From NCBI RefSeq assembly GCF_000400735.1, contig NZ_KE007367.1, positions 11,146-75,145 on the forward strand: a DNA stretch of 64,000 bases. Reading direction: 5' to 3'. Positions 5,886-15,391 of this stretch are shown here, one piece after another (positions within the stretch are counted from its first letter, which is position 1; the number at the start of each line of letters is the position of its first letter). The notes beneath the pieces are model-generated. The model was given only the letters and a program-made list of their open reading frames with translations, was not told the origin of the DNA and made no database searches. A program made the position numbers and the translations under genes. The DNA comes from Acinetobacter tandoii DSM 14970 = CIP 107469 (GTDB lineage: Bacteria; Pseudomonadota; Gammaproteobacteria; Pseudomonadales; Moraxellaceae).

Positions 5886-5920
5886 CCGAAGAATTAGTAT
5901 GTTGTCTTGAATTATAAAAA
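5873..5920 (+). repeat. Cargo-gene leader block, copy B
   Basis: Second copy of the 48-base leader found at 5375-5422, again starting in a terminator arm and ending just before a ribosome site (GAGGG at 5923-5927). The shared TTTTTGACC, AATTAGTAT and TTATAAAAA parts suggest a common regulatory element. Confidence 0.7.
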
Positions 5921-5932
5921 TTGAGGGCAATC

Positions 5933-6460
5933 ATGCAGAAAATTTTAATACTTGTGCTGTCTCTATTGAACACTGTAACTTTTGCAAATGAAATATATGC
6001 AATAAAAGATGAGACTGGGGCGACATATTTCTCAGCCAATCCACCCAAAGATCCAAATCACACAATAGAAAAAGTCGAGTCGTATAAATCTTCTCCACTA
6101 TTGGATTGGAATATTAATTGTACTAAAGATAAATTTAATGGAAAGAAAATTTGTTCATTATCAAAGTATCACAGTGATTTGATGGTCAATATTATTAATG
6201 GAAAATACAGTGTTTATATTGGAAGGGATCATTATCCAAATTCACAAAGTGCAATAAAGATTGATGAAAATACACCAATTTATGGGGATGAAGGGTTAAG
6301 TCAAACACCTCAAAAAGCTATTGAGCAAATGAAAAAAGGTAAGGTCGCTTATACCCGATACAAAGAATGGCCATATGAATACAACCAAGACGGTGAAACC
6401 GATTTAACAGGTTTTTCTGAAAAATTTAGTGAAATGTTAGAGAATTACAAGAAGCTCTAA
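5933..6460 (+). CDS. Exported cargo protein of unknown function
   Basis: The product is 175 residues and starts with a signal peptide ('MQKILILVLSLLNTVTFANE'), so it is likely exported to the periplasm. The mature part has a 'WNINC...KICSL' pair of cysteines that may form a disulfide, and a C-terminal stretch rich in Tyr and acidic residues. No family is recognised. ATG at 5933 follows GAGGG; the TTG at 5921 is less likely. It is flanked by terminators and shares its leader with the lipoprotein gene, so the two form a pair of separately expressed cargo genes between the immunity region and the tape measure. Confidence 0.65.
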   Translation: MQKILILVLSLLNTVTFANEIYAIKDETGATYFSANPPKDPNHTIEKVESYKSSPLLDWNINCTKDKFNGKKICSLSKYHSDLMVNIINGKYSVYIGRDHYPNSQSAIKIDENTPIYGDEGLSQTPQKAIEQMKKGKVAYTRYKEWPYEYNQDGETDLTGFSEKFSEMLENYKKL

Positions 6461-6480
6461 CCAACCTATAAACACCCAAA

Positions 6481-6502
6481 CCTCGCAATAGCGGGGTTTT
6501 TT
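6481..6502 (+). terminator. Rho-independent terminator before the tape measure gene
   Basis: CCTCGC (6481-6486), AATA loop, GCGGGG (6491-6496) with one G-T pair, then six T. Confidence 0.85.
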
Positions 6503-6520
6503 ATTGCCTGAGGAAAAGTT

Positions 6521-9500
6521 ATGGCAGCAGCTTCACTGGGCAGACTAACCCTAGATTTAGTCGCAAAAATTGGTAACTTCATTGAGCCAATGACAAAGGC
6601 AGAGCGCCAAGCGCAAAAATCAGGTAAAGGAATTGCAGATAGCTTTAATGTGGCAACATTGGCAGCAACTGCATTTGGGGCTGTTGTAGCAGGCATGTCT
6701 ATTGGTGGTTTAGTAGCTTTTGCGGATCAAACCATCCAAACAGGAAGTGAAATAAAGAAATTTTCACAATTAGCAAATACTTCTTTTCGTGACTTTCAAT
6801 ACTACGCAAAAGGCGCTGAAACTGCAGGTATCTCAATGGAGTCCTTTGCGGACAAAATGAAAGACATGCAGGATCGTATTGGAGATTTTCAACAAACAGG
6901 TGGTGGACCATTAGCGGATTTCTTTACTAATATTGCACCATTGGTTGGGGTAACTATTCAACAATTCCAGAAACTATCAGGACCTCAGGCGCTACAGCTT
7001 TACTATGACTCCCTTAAGAAAGTTGGAGCCACTCAGAATGACATGAAGTTTTATATGGAGGCGATCATTTCTGATTCCTCTTTGCTTCTGCCATTATTAG
7101 AAAATGGTGGTGCAGGGTTTAAGAAATGGGGGGATGCTGCTGAACGTGCAAACGCAATTCTGTCAGATGAAATGGTTCAAAGCCTTGCATTAGCAAAAGA
7201 GAATGTACAGCTATTAAATTTACAATGGGAAGGTTTGCAAGCCACTTTTGTGAATGCTGTCGTGCCAGTGGTTCAAACTGTCTCAGACAACATGGGAGAT
7301 ATTAAGGCAGTAGCAGTTGCTGTTGCAGCTGCTATGGCGGTAAAGCTTGTGCCTACGGTGATTGCTACCAGTATTCAGTTAGCACAATTAACCGCATTTT
7401 CAGTCCGTGCAGGAATAGGCTTGGTTGGATTGTCTGGATCAATGGGCGCGCTGAGTGGAGCAATGGCTTTTCTTGGTGGTCCCGCTGGATTAGCGATGTT
7501 GGCTTTACAAGGTTTGGCTGCTGGGGCTGCATTCTTATACATGAAGAAATCTAGTGATTCATTAGACCCTTCTTTGAGCACCCAAGGCAAATCCATTGCT
7601 GATTTAACAGCAGAATATGAAAAGTTAGATGCCACACAAAAGCGTGTACTTACACGAAAAGCAACTGATGAACTTAATGAAGCCAATAAAGTTTATCGGG
7701 AACAAAAGAATGAGTTATTAGGGCTTATTGATGCTGTAACACGTAATTCACAAGTTTCTGAAAAAGAGCGAGGTGTGGCTGCGCAACTTTTTGAACAGTA
7801 TCGACAAGGTAAAATTAGTTCTAACGATTTGGCTACTGCCGTAAATAGCTTGGCTACTGTAAGCGATGCTGCGAAATCAAGTATTGATAGAAAGGCAGAG
7901 GCTGTTAGCAAAGAGTCAGATGCTGTCAATAATGCTAAGTCAATTCTCAATGTCTATAGCGGGAAGGTTAAAGAAAACACCAAGACCAATCGAGAAAATG
8001 CAAGATCGATATCAGAACAAGCCAGTGCATTATCAACACTTACTCAAAAGCAGCGAGAAGCCCTAAAGGATATTCAGGATCAAGTTGCTAAAGCTAATTA
8101 TATTGATGCGAATATGGCCGCAGGATGGAGTCGAGAAAAGGCTGAATACTATGCAGATTATCGTCAAAATGCTGGATTAAGTTTTACTGGCGCATCTTTA
8201 TCTGAATTAGAGAAGAAGCAAGTTGAAGCGGGTTATAAGCTTGAACAGCAAACCAAGGCACGGGAAGAGTCTGAAAAGAAAATTGAAGAGGCTAAGCGAA
8301 AACAGATTGAGCAAAGCCAAAAGCAATATTCTTATAGCGCTTCTGAGCTGAAGATGCTGCAAAAAGTGGCTGAAATTAATGCCAAGTTTGGATTGGATAA
8401 AATAGGCTCTAAATACGGTATTCCTGAGAATATGCTTGCGGCTGTCATGGCCCAAGAATCAAAAGGGAATATCAATGCTAAAAGCCAAACTGGTGCAATT
8501 GGACCATTTCAGACAACGAGTATCTATAGAAAACAACATGGTCTTTCAGTAAGTGACTCTTATGACGTATCAAAAGCGGCTGAAGCAGCTGCTAAAGATT
8601 TAGCTTCTTCTTATAAAATATTCGGAAATTGGACTGATGCTGTAACAGCTTACAATGCTGGTGTTAATGGAACTCAAAGCCTACTAGCAAAAGGTTTTAC
8701 TGGATCAGCGGCAAAAACCAAGGAGGCACTAGAGTATGCAGGAAAGGTTGATAAATGGTTAGTTGGTCTCAGCGGATCTTCTGAAAAAGGATCTAGTCTA
8801 TTAACAAAAGATGCTGCGACAGGATTAAAAGCATGGGGGGATTACTGGGCTGAAATCGAGGCAATCAAGGCTGAATCGCTGGAGCGCCAAAAGTCTGTTA
8901 CACAAACCTACTTCACTGCAGAAGAGCAAATGGCCGAAGACAATAAGGAGAAGTTACGCCTTATTAACGAAGCATTTGCAGGCGATAAAACTGCTATCGA
9001 GAAGTACACAAAACTTCAGCAGCTAGCCTATCAACAGGATGTTGAAAACTATCGCCGTGCCCAAAAGGAAAAGTTTGATGCCTCAAAAAATGACTTACTT
9101 GGACAATTGGCCAATGCTGAAGATGCAATTTCTCTATTTGGTGTTGCAAGCAAGTACGGCAAGAACTCACTTCAATATCAGAATGCAAGTTTAGGTATTA
9201 CTTCCAAGCAGGCTAAAGCTGCTGAATTTGATCGCTATACAAATAGCGTTAATCAAATTGGGAATGAATATGGTGCACCTGATGAAGTTGAAAAGCGCTA
9301 TGAGCTAATTGAGTTAGCCAAAAAACTTCATCTTGAAAACATGAAGATGATGGATGCGGAGTATTTTGCTAGCGCCAAGCAAATGTCTTTGGATCAATAT
9401 CAGCAACAGCTTGATATGTGGCAAGGGCTACTAGCCAACGGTCAAAACACCTTTTCCCAACTTACACAAGCTGTTCAAAGTAGTGCAGGGGAGCAATCTA

Positions 9501-10081
9501 CCGCTTACCAAATCATGTTTGCGGGGCAACAAGCCTTCTCGGTTGCTTCATCAATGATGGCTGCTTGGACTGCATACACTCAGGCGTTTGCAGATCCAAG
9601 TGCTATGACTCTACCTCAGAAGTTTGCAGGCGGTATGGCTGTAATGGCTGCTTTGGCACCCGCCCTGGCAACTATTTCATCCATAGCAATTGAAGGATTT
9701 GCTGACGGTGGCTTCACTGGTTACGGTGGTAAATATGATGTTGCAGGTTTGGTTCACCGTGGTGAAGGTGTCTTGACCCAAGAGGAAATTGCAGCATTGG
9801 GTGGTCCAGCAGGATTCTTTGCATTACGCCAGTCTATTAAAAATGGATTTGCAGATGGTGGATTGGCTTTGGATGCACCAAAAGTTCTGAATATGCAAAA
9901 TCCGAAAATGAGCGGATATATACAGCAGGCTCAACAATCATCACAAGCAAACGTTAATCTAAATCCAAACTTTGTGATTGTGGATGAGCGTCAGAATTTA
10001 AGTGATTATCTATTTAACCCAGATGGAACCAAAGCCTTTGTGAAATTCTTTAAACGTAATCGTGCAGCCTTGGGTGTATAA
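6521..10081 (+). CDS. Tape measure protein with lytic transglycosylase domain
   Basis: At 1186 residues this is by far the longest phage gene and sits where tape measures do. The N-terminal part is 'LGRLTLDLVAKIGNF..PMTKAERQAQKS', typical of the family. A hydrophobic region lies at about 260-340 and long helical, Gln/Lys-rich segments follow. Residues of about 630-750 form a soluble lytic transglycosylase (SLT) domain: 'YGIPENMLAAVMAQESKGN', with the likely catalytic Glu near 646, 'GAIGPFQ' and 'AVTAYNAG'. The tape measure sets tail length and, with this domain, could cut peptidoglycan during DNA entry. GAGG precedes the ATG. Confidence 0.92.
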   Translation: MAAASLGRLTLDLVAKIGNFIEPMTKAERQAQKSGKGIADSFNVATLAATAFGAVVAGMSIGGLVAFADQTIQTGSEIKKFSQLANTSFRDFQYYAKGAETAGISMESFADKMKDMQDRIGDFQQTGGGPLADFFTNIAPLVGVTIQQFQKLSGPQALQLYYDSLKKVGATQNDMKFYMEAIISDSSLLLPLLENGGAGFKKWGDAAERANAILSDEMVQSLALAKENVQLLNLQWEGLQATFVNAVVPVVQTVSDNMGDIKAVAVAVAAAMAVKLVPTVIATSIQLAQLTAFSVRAGIGLVGLSGSMGALSGAMAFLGGPAGLAMLALQGLAAGAAFLYMKKSSDSLDPSLSTQGKSIADLTAEYEKLDATQKRVLTRKATDELNEANKVYREQKNELLGLIDAVTRNSQVSEKERGVAAQLFEQYRQGKISSNDLATAVNSLATVSDAAKSSIDRKAEAVSKESDAVNNAKSILNVYSGKVKENTKTNRENARSISEQASALSTLTQKQREALKDIQDQVAKANYIDANMAAGWSREKAEYYADYRQNAGLSFTGASLSELEKKQVEAGYKLEQQTKAREESEKKIEEAKRKQIEQSQKQYSYSASELKMLQKVAEINAKFGLDKIGSKYGIPENMLAAVMAQESKGNINAKSQTGAIGPFQTTSIYRKQHGLSVSDSYDVSKAAEAAAKDLASSYKIFGNWTDAVTAYNAGVNGTQSLLAKGFTGSAAKTKEALEYAGKVDKWLVGLSGSSEKGSSLLTKDAATGLKAWGDYWAEIEAIKAESLERQKSVTQTYFTAEEQMAEDNKEKLRLINEAFAGDKTAIEKYTKLQQLAYQQDVENYRRAQKEKFDASKNDLLGQLANAEDAISLFGVASKYGKNSLQYQNASLGITSKQAKAAEFDRYTNSVNQIGNEYGAPDEVEKRYELIELAKKLHLENMKMMDAEYFASAKQMSLDQYQQQLDMWQGLLANGQNTFSQLTQAVQSSAGEQSTAYQIMFAGQQAFSVASSMMAAWTAYTQAFADPSAMTLPQKFAGGMAVMAALAPALATISSIAIEGFADGGFTGYGGKYDVAGLVHRGEGVLTQEEIAALGGPAGFFALRQSIKNGFADGGLALDAPKVLNMQNPKMSGYIQQAQQSSQANVNLNPNFVIVDERQNLSDYLFNPDGTKAFVKFFKRNRAALGV

Positions 10082-10105
10082 CCTGATGCTTTTTTTGAGG
10101 ACAAA

Positions 10106-11314
10106 ATGAAAATACAAACGTCATATGGTGAGGTGCATGTATTAACAAATTGCCCTCTGCTTGAATCCACAGAACGGCTTGAGTTCTTAACTGAAGTGCA
10201 TGAAGCCTTTGATGGTAGTGAAGAGCGTAATGCATTACGTGATGCACCGCGTCAGATCCTCAGTTTTAAGTATGTGCAAATGCAGAAAGTCATGGGTGAT
10301 CTATTCCATATGCTGTATGCAAATTTGCGTAAGTATTGGGGCATACCGCTGCGACAGGTGAAACGAAGCATTCCCGATATTGCCGATGATGATTTCATTA
10401 TCCTGGACACTACACCCACTCAAACCGACTTAAAAGTCGGTTTTGCTTTTATAGAGAGTAGTGAAGGTATCCAGGTGGTCGAAATTACCGAGATCGGGCG
10501 CTATATCATCACCCAAGAGGAAATCCGAGATCCTGAAACCAATGAAGTGATTCAGCCTATAGAAACTGAATATCAAGACGGCTTTCGACTTTCAGCAAAT
10601 ATCACGGTAACCAATGCTGTGATGATGCCTTTGCGGATCTGCATTATTGATGGCGATGCCTCAATCAATGCAGGTGGCTTCTGGTCCAATGCTTCAATGG
10701 TCTTTCGTGTGATTGCTGATGATTTACCAGAACATGATGGCGATGTGCCAACGCAGTACTTGGGCGATGATATTTACTTCAATCCTTTGGTTTTGGATGG
10801 TGATTCTTTAGAGATGACCTTGACCCAGCAGCAAAGCATTGTGGATGGCACGATTGGTGGATTTCAGCAATTTACCCATCATGCCAAGCCACGTTACATG
10901 AAGCCTTTTAAGTCAGTACTGAAAGACTGGTCAGAATTTCATGAATACCGACGTTTTCTGTTTCGACGCATGGGACGTTTAAAAGCATTTTGGATGCCGT
11001 TGTATGAAAAGCACATCCACATTGCAAACACAGGCATGGTTTATAACGTCCTGAATACTGATACAGCGTATTTCTTGGAAGCGGATCGAAAGCATTTAGC
11101 CATTAAGATCAATGATGTTTGGACAGCGCATGCCATTACTGCCAGAACAGCAACGACTTTGACAGTTTCACCCGCTTTGAATCTGCCTGTGAGCGATATT
11201 CAAAAGGTCTGTTATTTAGGTCTACATCGCTTTGATGCTGACCAAGTTGAATTTCAGTTTTTAGGTGCAGGAATCACACAAGTCACGGTGCCAATAACGG
11301 AGCTATCTTCATGA
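10106..11314 (+). CDS. Minor (distal) tail protein
   Basis: The 402-residue product lies directly after the tape measure and before a BR0599/DUF2163-type tail gene, the usual place for distal tail or baseplate proteins. It has many short beta segments and a 'YMKPFKSVLKDWSEFHEYRRFLFRRMGRLKAFWMPL' type block near residue 270-300, seen in phage minor tail proteins. GAGGA precedes the ATG. It overlaps the next gene by ATGA. A terminator-like hairpin lies inside the coding region near codon 106. The exact family is not certain. Confidence 0.68.
   Translation: MKIQTSYGEVHVLTNCPLLESTERLEFLTEVHEAFDGSEERNALRDAPRQILSFKYVQMQKVMGDLFHMLYANLRKYWGIPLRQVKRSIPDIADDDFIILDTTPTQTDLKVGFAFIESSEGIQVVEITEIGRYIITQEEIRDPETNEVIQPIETEYQDGFRLSANITVTNAVMMPLRICIIDGDASINAGGFWSNASMVFRVIADDLPEHDGDVPTQYLGDDIYFNPLVLDGDSLEMTLTQQQSIVDGTIGGFQQFTHHAKPRYMKPFKSVLKDWSEFHEYRRFLFRRMGRLKAFWMPLYEKHIHIANTGMVYNVLNTDTAYFLEADRKHLAIKINDVWTAHAITARTATTLTVSPALNLPVSDIQKVCYLGLHRFDADQVEFQFLGAGITQVTVPITELSS
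10422..10443 (+). other. Terminator-like hairpin inside a tail gene
   Basis: AAACCGACT (10422-10430), loop TAAA and AGTCGGTTT (10435-10443) form a perfect nine-base stem, followed by TGCTTTT. It lies in frame in the minor tail gene near codon 106-113 and resembles a terminator placed inside coding sequence. Confidence 0.55.
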
Positions 11315-12228
11315 AAACACGTGTCGAACTGTATCAGCTTAAGCATGGGGATAAGACTTGGAATTTTACCAGTGCACGTAAAACTGTGACTCACAACAGT
11401 ATTGAATATTTACCAGTTCGCGGCTTACAGCGTACTGTGATTGAAGATGAAAGCATTGATAAATGTGATACCGAAGTGACTTTTCCGCAAATTAATTTGC
11501 TTAATGCAGATGGGGATGATCTGAAAGCTGTATTCATTAACAAGATATTCTATGGCGGGGTAACGATCACCATTTTAGAGCTGTTGAATGATGAAACACT
11601 TGTACTGCATAAAGGTCGAGTAACACAGCCAAAGTTTGATGAATCTGCAGATACGATGACTTTGGTCTGTGAGACTGGGGAGTCTTACTTAAACCGCAAT
11701 ATTCTAACGCGGAAGTTTCAGGCCACATGCCCAAATTCAATTTATGACCGCTTCTGTGGTCTTTCTTTTGAACAATGGTCCTTTGATGTGACCGTTACTG
11801 CGATTAGCGGTTTGAATATCACATTCACAGTGAACCCGACTCAAGTTGTCGATGAGAATGGCGACCTCGTGTTTGAACAAGTACCTGTACTTGATGGTGA
11901 GGGTAACCCAGTTCTGGATGGTGAAGGCAATCCGACATATGAAAATGGTGATCCAGTGATGGAAACAAAGACTTATGCAGACGGCTATCTGTATCTTGGC
12001 TTGCTGGTCAAAGATGGTGTGCATACGCTGTTGACCACAGGGTCTGGAATTGGTGCAAAACTCTTTCGGCAGTATGTCGGGTTGCAAGTAGGTGATGTGG
12101 TGCGTGTTGCACCTGGTTGCGATCAATCCTTGAAAACCTGCCATGAGAAATTTGCCAATAATTTACGGTTTGCTGGGCATCCATTTATTCCGAATAGCAA
12201 CCCAATTTATACGCAATTAATTAAATGA
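11311..12228 (+). CDS. Phage BR0599 / DUF2163-like tail protein
   Basis: The 305-residue product has the conserved 'CPNSIYDRFCGL' cysteine segment (near residue 147) and a downstream Cys-containing end ('CDQSLKTCHEKFANNLRFAGHP'), both typical of the BR0599/DUF2163 family found between the distal tail protein and the host-specificity protein. Residues of about 190-215 hold two near-identical 'VLDGEGNP' units encoded by a 24-base tandem repeat (about 11886-11933). It is coupled by ATGA to the gene before. It probably forms part of the tail-tip hub. Confidence 0.8.
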   Translation: MKTRVELYQLKHGDKTWNFTSARKTVTHNSIEYLPVRGLQRTVIEDESIDKCDTEVTFPQINLLNADGDDLKAVFINKIFYGGVTITILELLNDETLVLHKGRVTQPKFDESADTMTLVCETGESYLNRNILTRKFQATCPNSIYDRFCGLSFEQWSFDVTVTAISGLNITFTVNPTQVVDENGDLVFEQVPVLDGEGNPVLDGEGNPTYENGDPVMETKTYADGYLYLGLLVKDGVHTLLTTGSGIGAKLFRQYVGLQVGDVVRVAPGCDQSLKTCHEKFANNLRFAGHPFIPNSNPIYTQLIK

Positions 12229-12238
12229 GGAGAGTCAA

Positions 12239-12484
12239 ATGGTTATTGCACCTTGGGTAATTTACGCCATGCTTGCGTTGATGGTGGCTACGGCAGCATA
12301 TAGCTACTACACCATGCGCAAAATGCAAAAGAAAAATAAGCAAGAGGCTAATCAACTGGATGGAACGATTGCAGATGAAGGCACTTCATTTTCTGACATT
12401 GCAGGCAGTCCGCACATGTATGGCAACATGACGCATATTTGGGGGCAGCGAACTACGCCAATTAAATCCAAGTCAGGTAAGTAA
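12239..12484 (+). CDS. Small tail-region membrane protein
   Basis: The 81-residue product has one N-terminal membrane helix ('VIYAMLALMVATAAYSYY'), a basic stretch (KMQKKNK) and a polar C-terminal domain with 'IAGSPHMYGNMTHIWGQRTTP'. AGGAGAG precedes the ATG. The stop overlaps the next start (TAATG). Position between the BR0599-like and host-specificity genes suggests a role in tail-tip assembly, but no function is known to me. Confidence 0.65.
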   Translation: MVIAPWVIYAMLALMVATAAYSYYTMRKMQKKNKQEANQLDGTIADEGTSFSDIAGSPHMYGNMTHIWGQRTTPIKSKSGK

Positions 12485-12675
12485 TGAAAATCTATATGTC
12501 TGATTTACGCAAAACCCAGATGTGTGCTCGCGGATCGCGGGCATTTTTTTTGTCCAAAGGTTGGGATTGGAAAGACTTTCTAGAAAATGGAATTGATCTC
12601 GAAATTGTCGAGCAGACCAATGATGCAATGGCGCAGCAAGTTGTGGAGTATGTAAAAAATGGGCGGGAGCAGTAA
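12484..12675 (+). CDS. Conserved small phage protein near the tail-tip gene
   Basis: The 63-residue product opens 'MKIYMSDLRKTQMCARGSRAFF', continues with 'GWDWKDFLENGI' and ends in a helix with 'DAMAQQVVEY'. Short phage proteins of this pattern recur next to tail genes, but their function is unknown. It overlaps the upstream stop (TAATG) and overlaps the host-specificity gene by 17 bases, so it is part of the tail operon. Confidence 0.65.
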   Translation: MKIYMSDLRKTQMCARGSRAFFLSKGWDWKDFLENGIDLEIVEQTNDAMAQQVVEYVKNGREQ

Positions 12676-15391
12676 GCAAGTCACAGGCTATCAATACTTT
12701 GCCAATTTTCTTTTGTTTATTGGTAATCCGATTGAAAAATTGCTGGGCATTAATTTTGATAAGCGTGGATGGGCGATCCCATTACTTGATGATCAGGGTA
12801 ATCCGCTGGATGTTGGAATGATCAATAAACCAAATTTATTTGGGGAAAATGAGGGCGGTGTTACTGGGCAAATCCATGCACGTTATGGCACAGCCAATCC
12901 TATGCCAGTCTCTTTTTATACAGATTATCTTGCTGAAAATGACTTACCACCATTGGCTTATCCGTTTCAATCCTATCTTGCATTTGAAGATTTTTATCTA
13001 GGCAATTCAGGCTACATGAAAGAAATGTTGCTTTGGCCAAAGCGAATTCACATTAAGAATGATTACGGCCTGCAATGGTATGACGCTAAAGCAGAAGTTC
13101 CAGATTTAACCAATATTGTAGATTATCAAAATAACTTTGAAATCAATAATGATGTGCCATATCAACCTTTTACTTACTATTTTGCTGATCTTGAAATTGG
13201 ATATTTGAGAGATGAATTATTTAGGGGATTACCTTTAAGTGATGGTTCAGGTTCAAACGATGCCCAAGGCGATGTGAGTAACTATAAGCAATCTATTTTG
13301 AATCGCGTGCAAGGCTCTGGATTTTTACAATTCGAGTTTATAAAAGTAAGCTATTTGATTACGTATCACACAGTTGAAATGGATACCAATTTTCCGCCTG
13401 GACTCGAGATTTTTGAACATACAGAAGAAGATGTAAGTAGTGAATATCCAAATACTTCTGGATTTAAAGCAAGACGGGTGACCTATATTTGTCGTTCATC
13501 TGCGACTGATATTGGTTTAGATATGCATGGGAAATATGGTTTTGATGGTCGCTTTAAGTTTAATTATGATTTTGTGATCAATAATCTAGATAACCATCAA
13601 ACCCCAATTTATGCCAATTCTGGTGACATCAATCCGATCCATAAAATCCGTGAGATCCTGACCGACGATACAGCAATGAATAAGCCTGAACATAATGTCA
13701 ATGTTGCTAATTTCGTTAAAGCTGCTGATCGAGTTTGGGATGAAGGTTTGGGAATTTCATGGGCGATTACTGAAAAATCATGCATTGATGCCATTAATGA
13801 ATTGTGTTCGCACATTGAAGCGGGGATTCGAGTCAATCGTCAAACAGGCTTATATGAAATGGTACTGTTTCGTGACGACTGGTTTAAAGAAGATGAAATT
13901 CACACACTTGCTGAAAGTAAGATTAAATCTATCTCATTTGAAGTCCAAAATGCAGATGATGTTGTGAATCAACTCAATGTGAGTTATTACGATCGCAATA
14001 ATATTAAAAATGCATCATTTTCAATTTCTGAAAATGCATCCATCAAAAATATGCAAGGTCGGGTCAATGCTGAGAGTTCAGATTTTCCATATTTTATGAA
14101 TCAGCGTAATGCTGCAGTCGTAGCGCAATGGAAGCTCAAACAATTCACAACACCGTGTTGGAAAGGTTCTTTTACGACTGGCCATAATCAGGCACGTAAG
14201 TGGAACCGCTATGACATCGTAAAATTGAATTGGTCCAGAAAAGGCATTGCTGATCTGCCGGTACGGATTATGAATATTAATCTGGGTGATGGGATAGACA
14301 ATACAGTCAGTATTGATTTTGTTGAAGTTGTACCATTTTCTGATGAATTAACATCTAGTGTGGTCATTGATGACAAGATTGATGTGACACCATTGCCACC
14401 GCAACCCATTTTATTTAAAGCTTTTGAGTTATCGTATTTTGAAGCTGTACAAGCTCATGGGCAACGTACAGTAGATGATGAGTTAGCTTTTAATCCATAT
14501 TCTGGCTATGTTGCTGTCGTAGCACAACGTTCTCAAAATAACTCATTGAATGCTCAAATGCATACAGATGCTGGCACTGGATATGAAAATTCAGCAGTAA
14601 TTCAGTACTGTGAAACAGCTCAACTTGATCAATCAATAGACAGACTTGCATCATCATTTATTGTCAAAAAAGTTGGAGACTTGGCTTCTGTTCGAATTGG
14701 AAGTCAAATCTTTATAAACAATGAAATTATGGTGTTTCAAGGTTTTGATGCAGCATCTAAGTTATTAACAGTAAAGCGCGGTGCGTTGGATACAATCCCG
14801 AAAATCCATGCTGATAATAGTGTTTTATTCTTTGCTGATGATTTTGTTGCTGTAGATTCGACTGAGTATGCCTTGGGAGAAGCCATTGATGTAAAAGCAT
14901 TGAGTACGACACCAAGTGGCATTTTAGATTTATCTGGCTCTGATACTCAAACAGTCACTATACATTCACGTGCTATACGACCATACCCACCAGCAAATGT
15001 GAAAATTAATGGTCAATATTTCCCAATAGAAATTGAGACGGATCTAATTTTGACATGGGTGGACCGAAATCGATCACAACAAACAGGTGGTGAAATTCTT
15101 GGTTGGTTTGAGAGTGGAGTTGCGATAGAGGCAAATACACAGACCTATTTAACCTTGATTGAGTTAGATGAAGCCAATCTGGTTCTTGCAAGTAATGCCG
15201 TCAATGTAACAGGGTCGAGCAGTTATACACTGCCAATGTCCTCGATGCAGCCAGCCACGAGATCGGTGCAAATTGTTTTAAAAACAACGAGAGAGGGATA
15301 TGACTCGTACCAATATTTCAATCATATTGTTGAGCTTTCTACTTTCTTCAGTGCCCCTTATAACTTAACTGCGATAGTGAATGAAATATGA
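12659..15391 (+). CDS. Host-specificity (gpJ-like) tail-tip protein
   Basis: The 910-residue product is the large tail-tip protein. Residues of about 325-430 ('IREILTD', 'ADRVWDEGLGISWAI', 'CIDAINELCSHIEAGIRVNRQTGLYEMVLFRDDW') match the Phage-tail_3 domain that forms the hub of lambda gpJ-like proteins. The C-terminal part is beta-rich with an FN3-like ending. It would contact the host receptor. The ATG at 12659 lies inside the preceding gene. It ends in an ATGAG overlap with the next gene. Confidence 0.85.
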   Translation: MGGSSKQVTGYQYFANFLLFIGNPIEKLLGINFDKRGWAIPLLDDQGNPLDVGMINKPNLFGENEGGVTGQIHARYGTANPMPVSFYTDYLAENDLPPLAYPFQSYLAFEDFYLGNSGYMKEMLLWPKRIHIKNDYGLQWYDAKAEVPDLTNIVDYQNNFEINNDVPYQPFTYYFADLEIGYLRDELFRGLPLSDGSGSNDAQGDVSNYKQSILNRVQGSGFLQFEFIKVSYLITYHTVEMDTNFPPGLEIFEHTEEDVSSEYPNTSGFKARRVTYICRSSATDIGLDMHGKYGFDGRFKFNYDFVINNLDNHQTPIYANSGDINPIHKIREILTDDTAMNKPEHNVNVANFVKAADRVWDEGLGISWAITEKSCIDAINELCSHIEAGIRVNRQTGLYEMVLFRDDWFKEDEIHTLAESKIKSISFEVQNADDVVNQLNVSYYDRNNIKNASFSISENASIKNMQGRVNAESSDFPYFMNQRNAAVVAQWKLKQFTTPCWKGSFTTGHNQARKWNRYDIVKLNWSRKGIADLPVRIMNINLGDGIDNTVSIDFVEVVPFSDELTSSVVIDDKIDVTPLPPQPILFKAFELSYFEAVQAHGQRTVDDELAFNPYSGYVAVVAQRSQNNSLNAQMHTDAGTGYENSAVIQYCETAQLDQSIDRLASSFIVKKVGDLASVRIGSQIFINNEIMVFQGFDAASKLLTVKRGALDTIPKIHADNSVLFFADDFVAVDSTEYALGEAIDVKALSTTPSGILDLSGSDTQTVTIHSRAIRPYPPANVKINGQYFPIEIETDLILTWVDRNRSQQTGGEILGWFESGVAIEANTQTYLTLIELDEANLVLASNAVNVTGSSSYTLPMSSMQPATRSVQIVLKTTREGYDSYQYFNHIVELSTFFSAPYNLTAIVNEI

